Shown piece by piece: positions 1 to 6,381 of a stretch of DNA of 8,223 nt (positions within the stretch are counted from its first letter, which is position 1; every line of letters begins with the position of its first letter). The stretch is from Pseudolysobacter sp. Its GTDB lineage: Bacteria; Pseudomonadota; Gammaproteobacteria; Xanthomonadales; Rhodanobacteraceae. Location of the stretch: the NCBI GenBank assembly GCA_025351985.1, contig JANXUW010000723.1, positions 1 to 8,223 on the forward strand, written 5' to 3'. The position numbers and the translations under genes are program-made. The notes beneath the pieces are model-generated. The model saw only the letters and a program-made list of their open reading frames with translations. It made no database searches and was not told the origin of the DNA.

Positions 1-1
1 A

Positions 2-979
2 TTCGCCCAGGCCAACTGGGAGTTCGTGCCGACGTGGACCTTGACCGGCGGCCTGCGCTACACCGATGACAGTAAGGATTACGATCGCACTACGAGCACG
101 TTCTGGACCGCGCCGCTGACGAGCTTGAACGGCACGTTCGCATTCAACACCAGCAAGAGTTTTGATGCGTGGACACCGTCGGTAAGCCTGCAGAAAGCAT
201 TCACCGATCACGTCATGGGTTATGTCTCGGCGAATCGCGGCTTCAAGTCCGGCGGCTTCAATGGCCGCGCCAATTCCGCAGCGGAAGAAAGCACCTACAA
301 CCCCGAATACGTCTGGACTTACGAAGCCGGTTTCAAGACCAGTTCGAACGACGGCAAGCTGCTCGGCAACATCGCGGTATTCCACAGCGACTACCGCGAT
401 TTCCAGGCGCGCGTTTCCGAGATCACCAATCCGAGCGCGCCGATTCCGACGTTTGCGTTTCCGGTGCTGAACGCCGCCAAGCTGTCGATGGACGGCATCG
501 AATTCGAGGGCGTGGCCTTGATTGGCGATGGCAATCGTCTGTCGACGCAGATCGGTTATCTGAACGCCAAATACGACGAGTTCGATGACCCGCGCACCGC
601 GCTGACTCCGGCGCTCGCGCACCTGCACGATCATGTGCCGTTCGCGCCGAAAGTGACCGCGCGTATTGCTGCGAGTCACACCTTCAGTGTCGGCGACAGC
701 GGTGGCCTTACCGTTGGTGGCGATGTGTCGTATCGCGACACCACCTGGCTCAGTGTCGACAATCGTGATGCGCTGAGCCAGAAGGCCTACACGCTGCTCG
801 GCTTGTACGGCATCTACGATTCGGCCGACCAGCATTGGCAGATCCAGGCCGGCGTGCGCAACCTGACCGACAAGGTGTACAAGACCGATGCGCAGGAGTT
901 CTCCAGCGTCGGTAATATCCAGACTGCGTATTTCGGCTTGCCGCGAAATTATTATGTGACCGTGCGCTACAACTTCTGA
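2..979 (+). CDS. TonB-dependent outer-membrane receptor, C-terminal part (5' end outside window)
   Basis: The frame is open from base 2 (codons for F-A-Q-A-N-W-E-F) to the TGA at 977-979, giving 325 residues, so the start and the N-terminal plug domain lie left of the window. What remains is the C-terminal half of the 22-strand beta-barrel (TonB-dep_Rec family). Supporting signs are alternating polar/aromatic strands, the family phrases 'GLRYTDD', 'ANRGFKSGGFNGRA', 'YNPEYVWTYEAGFK' and 'VRNLTDKVY', and an ending in Y-Y-V-T-V-R-Y-N-F, the terminal Phe that outer-membrane barrels use for BAM recognition. Such receptors import siderophores, vitamin B12, or plant and sugar ligands using TonB-ExbBD energy. 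The ligand cannot be read from the barrel; the general style is closest to siderophore-type receptors of Xanthomonadales and Sphingomonads (inference). No TonB box or plug is visible. The next gene is separated by a repeat-containing gap and is probably a different transcript. Confidence 0.93.
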   Translation, partial: FAQANWEFVPTWTLTGGLRYTDDSKDYDRTTSTFWTAPLTSLNGTFAFNTSKSFDAWTPSVSLQKAFTDHVMGYVSANRGFKSGGFNGRANSAAEESTYNPEYVWTYEAGFKTSSNDGKLLGNIAVFHSDYRDFQARVSEITNPSAPIPTFAFPVLNAAKLSMDGIEFEGVALIGDGNRLSTQIGYLNAKYDEFDDPRTALTPALAHLHDHVPFAPKVTARIAASHTFSVGDSGGLTVGGDVSYRDTTWLSVDNRDALSQKAYTLLGLYGIYDSADQHWQIQAGVRNLTDKVYKTDAQEFSSVGNIQTAYFGLPRNYYVTVRYNF

Positions 980-995
980 GGTAACTATCGCCCCA

Positions 996-1008
996 ATTCC
1001 CGCGAAGG
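996..1008. repeat. possible fragment of a second copy of the intergenic repeat
   Basis: Thirteen bases (attcccgcgaagg) match the common form of the half-arm 'ATTCC-NGCGAAGG' found in the larger element 18 bases downstream, differing at the variable position. It has no partner arm of its own. It may be the remnant of an adjacent repeat copy, or chance similarity over a short length. Confidence 0.3.
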
Positions 1009-1013
1009 TTTTT

Positions 1014-1098
1014 GCCCGTCATTCCAGCGAAGACTGGAATCCATTTTGACTTTAATTTCAGATCAACATGGATTCCAGCCTTCGCTGGAATGACGGGC
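1014..1098. repeat. composite inverted repeat (REP/MITE-like palindromic element)
   Basis: The left arm 1014-1044 and right arm 1068-1098 are 31 bases each and complementary at 30 of 31 positions; the one exception is A1033 against C1079, where the partner would be T. They are separated by a 23-base AT-rich loop. Each arm is itself a hairpin: 'attccag' 1021-1027 pairs with 'ctggaat' 1034-1040, and 'attccagc' 1072-1079 pairs with 'gctggaat' 1084-1091 across a 4-base loop. The ends read 'GCCCGTC...GACGGGC'. This design recalls the dispersed 'ATTCCNGCGAAGGCNGGAAT' repeats seen between genes in many Proteobacteria. It lies 34 bases after the receptor stop and could stop or stabilise that transcript, although no T-run follows it. 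No flanking target duplication was obvious. Confidence 0.85.
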
Positions 1099-1110
1099 GA
1101 CGGTTGCGCG

Positions 1111-1127
1111 AAATAAAGATTTTATTT
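1111..1127. promoter_or_regulatory. AT-only perfect dyad immediately upstream of the ribosome binding site
   Basis: 'aaataaa' (1111-1117) and 'tttattt' (1121-1127) are perfect reverse complements around 'gat'. The dyad abuts the Shine-Dalgarno sequence of the depolymerase gene. It could be an operator half-site pair, part of a -10 region, or a weak 5'-UTR hairpin that touches the ribosome site. An AT-only palindrome of this length can also arise by chance, so the function is open. Confidence 0.4.
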
Positions 1128-1132
1128 AAGGA
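1128..1132 (+). promoter_or_regulatory. ribosome binding site for the PHB-depolymerase-family gene
   Basis: 'aagga' lies 8 bases before the ATG at 1141 and supports that start over other in-frame starts. It is directly preceded by the AT-rich dyad. Confidence 0.7.
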
Positions 1133-1140
1133 CGTCGATA

Positions 1141-2172
1141 ATGATTCACGCAACACCTGTTCGCGTCATCGCCCTTTGCACACTGAGCGTTGCGCTCGGG
1201 GCATGCACGCCGAAATCGAAGGCAGCACCTTTGCCAAAACTCAATCTCGATCCGGCCCGCACAACGGTATCCGGTATCTCATCGGGCGCGTACATGGCGA
1301 CACAAATGCATGTCGCGTTTTCCGATCACATCGCCGGCGCGGCCCTGGTCGCGGGCGGTCCGTATCATTGCGCCGACGGCAAACTCGATGTCGCGCTCGC
1401 GCATTGCATGAATCCGAAAGCGGATGTGGCGACCGATCTCGCGCCGATGCTCGCCGCCGCGCGGCAACGCGCGGAACACGGCGAGATCGCGCCGCTGGCT
1501 GGCCTTCCCGGTGATCGTGTGTATGTATTGCACGGTCGCGAAGATGCGACGGTGGCCGAATCGGTCAGCCGCCAAAGCGCCGAGTTTTATCGCCAGATAT
1601 TGCCTGACGCCGCAGTCAACACCAGCGTCGAGGACACGCGTGATTTCGCGCACACCTTGCCGACCGAAAACGCCGGCAGCGATTGCCACAAGAGCGAATC
1701 GCCGTATCTTGGCCGTTGCGGTTTCGATGCGGCCGGCGCGATTTTCCACACTCTCTACGGCGAGCCGACGCCGCCGGTCGGCGCGGCTGGCGGCGAGCTG
1801 CGCAGTTTCGATCAGACGGCGTATCGCGTGGCGGGCAAGGATGCTTTCCTCGCCGATGCCGGTTACGTGTATGTGCCGAAGGATTGCGCCACCGGCGCGC
1901 GCTGTTCGTTGCATATCGCGTTTCATGGCTGCCTGCAGAATGCCGAATCGGTCGGCCAGAGTTTCGTCAAGGACGCGGGCTACAATCGCTGGGCCGACGC
2001 CTATCACGTGGTTGTGTTGTATCCTCAAACGCATGCGACTTACGCGCCATTGAATCCGAAGGCATGCTGGGACTGGTGGGGATATACCGGCGCGGACTAC
2101 GACGCTCGCAGCGGCGCGCAGATGCAACTCGTCGCGCGTGCGGCAGCGGCGCTCGGCGCTCCGCTGCAATAA
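1141..2172 (+). CDS. PHB depolymerase-family esterase, predicted lipoprotein, type 2 catalytic order
   Basis: The 343-residue protein has an N-terminal signal with the lipobox L19-G20-A21-C22, so it is probably lipidated and faces the periplasm or cell surface. It fits the PHB depolymerase/esterase family of alpha/beta hydrolases, which cleave ester bonds of poly(3-hydroxybutyrate) or its oligomers. The nucleophile is likely S47 in the G-I-S-S-G lipase box (45-49), the acid D135 in 'LHGRED', the base H171 in 'FAHTLPT', and the oxyanion region C264 in 'HGCLQN'. The order Ser-Asp-His-oxyanion is the 'type 2' (circularly permuted) arrangement, and the spacings are close to those I recall for the single-domain Penicillium funiculosum enzyme. 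The mature part has eight cysteines falling in close sequence pairs (77/89, 182/193, 249/255, 264/309), suggesting disulfides and export. There is no linker or substrate-binding domain after residue 340, so oligomers or amorphous polymer are likelier substrates than crystalline PHB; feruloyl-esterase-like activity is an alternative. The ATG has a good ribosome site. The sensor kinase gene follows 36 bases after the stop. Confidence 0.85.
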   Translation: MIHATPVRVIALCTLSVALGACTPKSKAAPLPKLNLDPARTTVSGISSGAYMATQMHVAFSDHIAGAALVAGGPYHCADGKLDVALAHCMNPKADVATDLAPMLAAARQRAEHGEIAPLAGLPGDRVYVLHGREDATVAESVSRQSAEFYRQILPDAAVNTSVEDTRDFAHTLPTENAGSDCHKSESPYLGRCGFDAAGAIFHTLYGEPTPPVGAAGGELRSFDQTAYRVAGKDAFLADAGYVYVPKDCATGARCSLHIAFHGCLQNAESVGQSFVKDAGYNRWADAYHVVVLYPQTHATYAPLNPKACWDWWGYTGADYDARSGAQMQLVARAAAALGAPLQ

Positions 2173-2196
2173 AATCGGGCGCGACAAAAATCGACG

Positions 2197-2201
2197 TGGA
2201 G
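2197..2201 (+). promoter_or_regulatory. ribosome binding site for the hybrid sensor kinase
   Basis: 'tggag' lies 7 bases before the ATG at 2209, within the 36-base gap after the depolymerase stop. No promoter or terminator is visible in this gap, which favours cotranscription. Confidence 0.55.
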
Positions 2202-2208
2202 CACACGC

Positions 2209-5200
2209 ATGTTGCCTGATGCGCTGGTGCTCGGCGCGGGCCTGATCTGGCTCGGACTGTTGTTCGGCGCCGCCTTGTACGGCGACCGCCGACCGCAGGC
2301 GTTCACGCGATTCTGGCCTGCGATCTATGCGCTCTCGCTGGCGGTGCATTGCACCTCGTGGACGTTCTACGGCACGGTCACGCAGGCATCGCGTTCGGGC
2401 TGGTGGCTACCGCCGACTTTCGTCGGTTCGATCGTGTTGTATCTGTTCGCCTCTGGCCTGCTCGAACGCCTGGTCGTAATCGCGCGTACGCACAACAGCA
2501 CCTCGCTGGCCGATCTGATTGCCACGCGCCTCGGGCGCAATTCGCTGCTCGCCGCGCTCATCACCGCGGTCGCCGTGCTCGGCATCGTTCCGTACATTTC
2601 GCTGCAACTCAAAGCCGTTGCGATGAGTTATGGCATGCTCGTGAGTTCGCGTACGTTCGCCACGCCGGCGTGGCAGGACAGCGCGCTCTACGTCGCATTG
2701 CTGATGGCGCTGTTCGCGATGTTGTTCGGCACGCGCCGCGCGAGTGTCACCGAACACAATCGTGGTTTGGTGCTGGCGATGGCGTTCGAGTCGTTGTTCA
2801 AGCTCGGCGCGATGCTCGCACTCGGTGCGATGGTGCTGTTCGGATTGCACGTGCCCGACGTGCCGGTGCACGTGCCGCCGCCCGATGGCGCATCGGGATT
2901 CCCTGCGCTGGTGCTGCTCGGCGCGCTCGCGATGTTCATCTTGCCGCACCAGTTTCATGCCGGTGTGGTCGAGTGCCGCGATCCGCGTCACGTACGCACC
3001 GCACGCTGGATGTTTCCGCTGTACATGCTGCTGATCGCGCTGCCGATCCTGCCGCTGGCGCGTGCCGGCGATGCGCTGCTCGGCAGTGCCGGCGTGTCAT
3101 CCGATCTGTATATGCTGGCATTGCCGTTGTCGCAAGGGCAGGGCGGCCTGGCGTTGCTCGGATTTCTCGGCGGACTGAGCGCGGCGACCAGCATGGTGAT
3201 CGTCGCCACGCTCGCCTTGAGCCTGATGATCGGCAACCACTGGATCGCGCCGTTGCGCGTGCGCGCGGGCTGGGGCCGCAGCAGCAGCGATCTGCGCGGC
3301 GAGGTGCTGATCCAGCGCCGCATGGTGATCCTCGCCGTTGTGCTGCTGGCCTGGGCGTATAGCCGTGCGTTGATCGCCAGCGATGCGCTGGCGGACATCG
3401 GCGCGATTTCTTTCTCCGCACTTTCGGCGATCGCACCCGCGGTGATCGTGGCGATTTATCGGCCGCAACTCGGCGCGCGTGCGGTCGGCGCAGGATTGAT
3501 CGCGGGTACGGCGATCTGGGTTTACGCGCTGTTGTTACCGTTGCTGCTGAATCCGCATCTGGCGTGGCTGCACGACGGGCCGCTCGGCATCGCGTGGCTG
3601 GCGCCGGACAAGCTGGCCGGTCTCGGCGAATGGAGCCGCCTGAGTCGCGCGGTGATCCTCAGCCTGTTCGCGAATGTCGCGGTGTTGCTGCTGGTCGCGG
3701 CCTCGCGTTTTGCGCATCCGCCGGCGAGTGCAAGACTCGGCGGAGTTGGCTTCGGCGAATTGCGTGCGCTGGCGACGCGATTTCTGGCCGAGCAGCGAGT
3801 GCAACTACTTTTCCACGCGACCGATGCGCACGCGCTCGCGCCGGAAAGCCTGATCGCCGAAGTCGAACACGAGCTCGCCGCGGTGATCGGCGCATCGTCG
3901 GCGCGATTACTCTTGACCGTGGCGCGGCGCGAGCGCAGCACCGAGCTCGAAACCGTCGCGGTGATCGTCGGCGAGGCGTCGCGCGACCTGCGTTTCAATC
4001 AGCGTGTACTCGAAGCCGCGCTGGAAAACATGAGCCAGGGCATCAGCGTGGTCGATCGCGACTTGAACGTGGTCGCATGGAATCAACCGTACGCCGAGCT
4101 GTTCGGATATCCGGCGGACGTGTTGCGCGTCGGCGTGCCCGTGGCCGAGCTCGTGCGGCACAACGCGGCGCGAGGATTGGTGGCGGCGCAGGATGTGGAT
4201 AGCGAGGTCGACAAGCGCATCGCCCACATGCGTGCCGGCACGCCGTATGTCGCCGAGCGTACGTTTCCGCATGCGCGTGTCGTCGAGATTCGCGGCAACC
4301 CGATGCCCGGCGGCGGTTTTGTCGCGACGTTCACCGACGTCACCGCGTTCCGCCGCACCGAAGCCGAGCTCAAGCACGCCGCCGAAACACTCGAACAACG
4401 TGTCATCGCGCGCACCGTCGAACTCAGCGCCGCGAAAGCCGAGGCCGAACGTGCGAACCAGGCCAAGACGCGTTTCCTCGCCGCGATCAGCCACGATCTC
4501 GCCCAGCCGCTCAACGCCGCGCATCTGTTCACGCATGCGCTCGCGCAGCAACTGACGCACGCGCAATATCGCGATGCGGTGAACAACATCGATAGCGCGC
4601 TGAACTCGGCCGAAGACCTGCTGACCGGCCTGCTCGACATGTCACGGCTCGACGCCGGCGGCATGGCGCCGAAGCGGCAGCTGTTTTGCGTCGATGAATG
4701 GCTCGCGCATCTGGCCGCGGAATTCCGCGTGCTCGCACGCGAGAAGAATCTCGAATTGCATTACGTGCGTTGCGGCGTCTGGATAAACAGCGATCCGCAA
4801 CTGCTGCGCCGTATCCTGCAGAATTTCCTCGCCAACGCCGTACGTTATACCGAGCGTGGACGCATCCTGCTCGGCTGCCGCCGCATCGGCGATAGTCTGT
4901 CGATCGAAGTCTGGGATACCGGGCCGGGCATCGCCGAGGCTAATCGCGACCTGATCTTCGAGGAGTTCCGCCGACTCGATCCGGGCGGGCAGGGACTTGG
5001 TCTCGGCCTCGCGATTGCCGAGCGCATCGCGCGCCTGCTCGATCATCCGTTGTGCCTGCGCTCGCGCCCCGGTCATGGCACGGTGTTCGCGATCCGCGCA
5101 GCCACGGTCGCCGCACGTATCGCCGTGCCTGTCATCGCCGCAGACGAGCCGGCGCACGCCGCGCGCTGTCGTGTGTTGGTAGTCGACAACGATCCCGCCG

Positions 5201-5535
5201 TGCTCAAGGCGATGCAGGCCTTGCTCAGCGGATGGAGTTGCGCCGTGCTCAGCGCGCGCAACTGCGATGACGCGCAACGGTTGACGCAAAATATGCGGCC
5301 GGATTTATTGCTGCTCGATTACCACCTCGACGACGGCATCACCGGCCTGCAACTGCGTGAGCGCCTCACCTGCGCGCAACAGCCGTGCATCATCATCACC
5401 GCCGATCACAGCGAAGAAGTACGCCGCGCGGTGGCCGCCAACGATTGCCATCTGCTGTACAAGCCGCTCAAGCCATTGGCGTTGAAATCGCTGATGGCGC
5501 GATTACTGGCGGCGTCATTGGTACACGTTTCGTAG
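2209..5535 (+). CDS. SLC5/SSS-domain hybrid sensor histidine kinase, CrbS/MxtR-like
   Basis: The 1108-residue inner-membrane kinase has five parts. Residues 1 to ~500 form a sodium:solute-symporter-like domain with about 12-13 hydrophobic helices and family phrases 'CTSWTFYGT', 'LPHQFHAGVVE' (from 245) and 'GGLSAATSMVI' (from 321). Residues ~510-598 match a STAC-like linker ('LRALATRFLAEQR'). A PAS_7-type domain spans ~600-712 ('ALENMSQGISVVD'), followed by a coiled coil at ~715-755. HisKA has H762 in 'SHDLAQPLNAA'. The ATPase has N-box N872/N876, G1 'DTGPGIA' 903-909 and G2 'GQGLGLGLA' 927-935. The C-terminal receiver has D993/D995, phospho-acceptor D1037, T1064 and K1085. All key residues are present, so the phosphorelay should be functional. 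This order is that of CrbS (Vibrio) and MxtR (Pseudomonas), which act with the LuxR-type regulators CrbR/ErdR to induce acetyl-CoA synthetase; CbrA is a related kinase without this C-terminal receiver. No partner regulator lies in the window. The depolymerase gene immediately upstream fits a role in carbon sensing. The gene ends with tandem stops TAG-TGA. Confidence 0.9.
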   Translation: MLPDALVLGAGLIWLGLLFGAALYGDRRPQAFTRFWPAIYALSLAVHCTSWTFYGTVTQASRSGWWLPPTFVGSIVLYLFASGLLERLVVIARTHNSTSLADLIATRLGRNSLLAALITAVAVLGIVPYISLQLKAVAMSYGMLVSSRTFATPAWQDSALYVALLMALFAMLFGTRRASVTEHNRGLVLAMAFESLFKLGAMLALGAMVLFGLHVPDVPVHVPPPDGASGFPALVLLGALAMFILPHQFHAGVVECRDPRHVRTARWMFPLYMLLIALPILPLARAGDALLGSAGVSSDLYMLALPLSQGQGGLALLGFLGGLSAATSMVIVATLALSLMIGNHWIAPLRVRAGWGRSSSDLRGEVLIQRRMVILAVVLLAWAYSRALIASDALADIGAISFSALSAIAPAVIVAIYRPQLGARAVGAGLIAGTAIWVYALLLPLLLNPHLAWLHDGPLGIAWLAPDKLAGLGEWSRLSRAVILSLFANVAVLLLVAASRFAHPPASARLGGVGFGELRALATRFLAEQRVQLLFHATDAHALAPESLIAEVEHELAAVIGASSARLLLTVARRERSTELETVAVIVGEASRDLRFNQRVLEAALENMSQGISVVDRDLNVVAWNQPYAELFGYPADVLRVGVPVAELVRHNAARGLVAAQDVDSEVDKRIAHMRAGTPYVAERTFPHARVVEIRGNPMPGGGFVATFTDVTAFRRTEAELKHAAETLEQRVIARTVELSAAKAEAERANQAKTRFLAAISHDLAQPLNAAHLFTHALAQQLTHAQYRDAVNNIDSALNSAEDLLTGLLDMSRLDAGGMAPKRQLFCVDEWLAHLAAEFRVLAREKNLELHYVRCGVWINSDPQLLRRILQNFLANAVRYTERGRILLGCRRIGDSLSIEVWDTGPGIAEANRDLIFEEFRRLDPGGQGLGLGLAIAERIARLLDHPLCLRSRPGHGTVFAIRAATVAARIAVPVIAADEPAHAARCRVLVVDNDPAVLKAMQALLSGWSCAVLSARNCDDAQRLTQNMRPDLLLLDYHLDDGITGLQLRERLTCAQQPCIIITADHSEEVRRAVAANDCHLLYKPLKPLALKSLMARLLAASLVHVS

Positions 5536-5564
5536 TGAGTTGCGCTTGTGCAGTGGCGGTTTCG

Positions 5565-5581
5565 CGACGAGGAGTTCGTCG
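5565..5581. terminator. weak hairpin in the convergent intergenic gap (possible bidirectional terminator)
   Basis: 'cgacga' 5565-5570 pairs with 'tcgtcg' 5576-5581 around 'ggagt'. It sits between the kinase stop (5535) and the minus-strand stop (5599), the expected place for a shared terminator. The stem is short and has no T-tract on either side, so support is weak. Confidence 0.25.
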
Positions 5582-5598
5582 TTATCCGGTGCGGATGA

Positions 5599-6381
5599 TC
5601 AGCTCAGCCGCCAGCGTAGTTTCAGCCAGATCGAAACAGCGAATACGATGAGGAAATAACTGAACTCCCAACCGCGCATCCAGCCAGGACCGATGTGGAT
5701 CAGCTCGCGCGGTGGCAGCGCGATATGCAGCGCCTGCAGCGGCGCATCGTCCGGTAGATAACCGGCCGGATTACCAATCAGATAATTCAGCCAGATGTGT
5801 TTGTGCTTGATCCCGCTGGCATACGCATCGGAAATACTGAGTAACGATCGCCCGGTGTTATCGACGAGTTCACTGCTTGCTCCGGCGCGCGGCGATTTCA
5901 CTTGCCAACAATCGCTGTCGATGATTATCGCGGCATCCGATGGTTGCCAGTGAAGTACCGATGTCGCACTGCTCGGCTCGGCACATACGTTGATCGATGC
6001 ACCGGTCGGTGGTGGTTCAAACGCAAAACGATTCGACAGCCACGGCATCAAAAACAATAGCGGCAAACTGGCCAGCAAGGCCGGACGCAAACTCAGGCCG
6101 AGCTGGCGTAACGACAGCAGGAAATTGTTGTGTATCAATCCGCGCAGCTCGGTGAAATCCCCGCCATGCAATGCCAGCGCACGTTGGCTCGCTTGCACTT
6201 TCTGGCGCAGTTCGGTGAGCGCGGTCTGATCCGAAAAACGCCGGTACAAAACCATGCCGAGCCACGCCGATGCGATCGCATAAACAATCATGCGCGCGAG
6301 TGCCGGCAAACCCGACGCGGCCAGCACTGAATCGAAGGCATCCAGTAGCGGCGCGGGCAGGTCGAGCAGGCCGAGATTCAT
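5599..6381 (-). CDS. three-helix membrane protein with Oxa1/EMC3 (DUF106)-like plan and periplasmic insert
   Basis: The chosen start is the ATG at 6379-6381, which overlaps the stop of the upstream phosphodiesterase by 4 bases (ATGA); this gives 260 residues. The longer open frame to 6582 only adds a low-complexity Arg/Ala-rich shadow of that gene. Layout: an N-terminus without positive charge up to R30; TM1 ~28-46; a charged cytoplasmic helical stretch ~50-94 ('RRFSDQTALTELRQK...GDFTELRGL'); TM2 ~98-115 ('LRPALLASLPLLFLMPWL'); a periplasmic domain ~117-233 with two cysteines (C133, C158); and TM3 ~238-254 ending in 'KLRWRLS'. Positive charges after TM1 and TM3 predict N-out/C-in topology. 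TM1, coiled-coil hairpin, TM2 and a late TM3 recall the Oxa1-superfamily insertase members EMC3/TMCO1/DUF106, but these usually have a short TM2-TM3 loop. I do not recognise a named family with certainty. Translational coupling suggests a function tied to the phosphodiesterase, for example as its membrane partner. Confidence 0.8.
   Translation of the reverse strand: MNLGLLDLPAPLLDAFDSVLAASGLPALARMIVYAIASAWLGMVLYRRFSDQTALTELRQKVQASQRALALHGGDFTELRGLIHNNFLLSLRQLGLSLRPALLASLPLLFLMPWLSNRFAFEPPPTGASINVCAEPSSATSVLHWQPSDAAIIIDSDCWQVKSPRAGASSELVDNTGRSLLSISDAYASGIKHKHIWLNYLIGNPAGYLPDDAPLQALHIALPPRELIHIGPGWMRGWEFSYFLIVFAVSIWLKLRWRLS

Noticed and set aside
1046..1074. TTGACT in the repeat loop as a -35 box
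   Set aside because: No acceptable -10 sequence lies 16-18 bases downstream; the match is probably part of the repeat loop.
1279..2349. Long antisense open frame (356 codons) over the esterase gene
   Set aside because: Arg/Ala-rich, no family motifs, and it mirrors a well-supported gene; long antisense frames are expected in GC-rich codon-biased DNA.
2848..2885. Repeated 'cacgtgcc' motif and V-P-rich run (HVPDVPVHVPPPD)
   Set aside because: It encodes a short Pro-rich loop between two membrane helices of the sensor; two 8-base copies are too little to call a regulatory or tandem repeat.
2349..3362. Long + strand open frame inside the kinase gene in another frame
   Set aside because: Composition is Arg/Ala/His-rich without motifs, while the overlapping kinase frame shows clear SSS-domain features.
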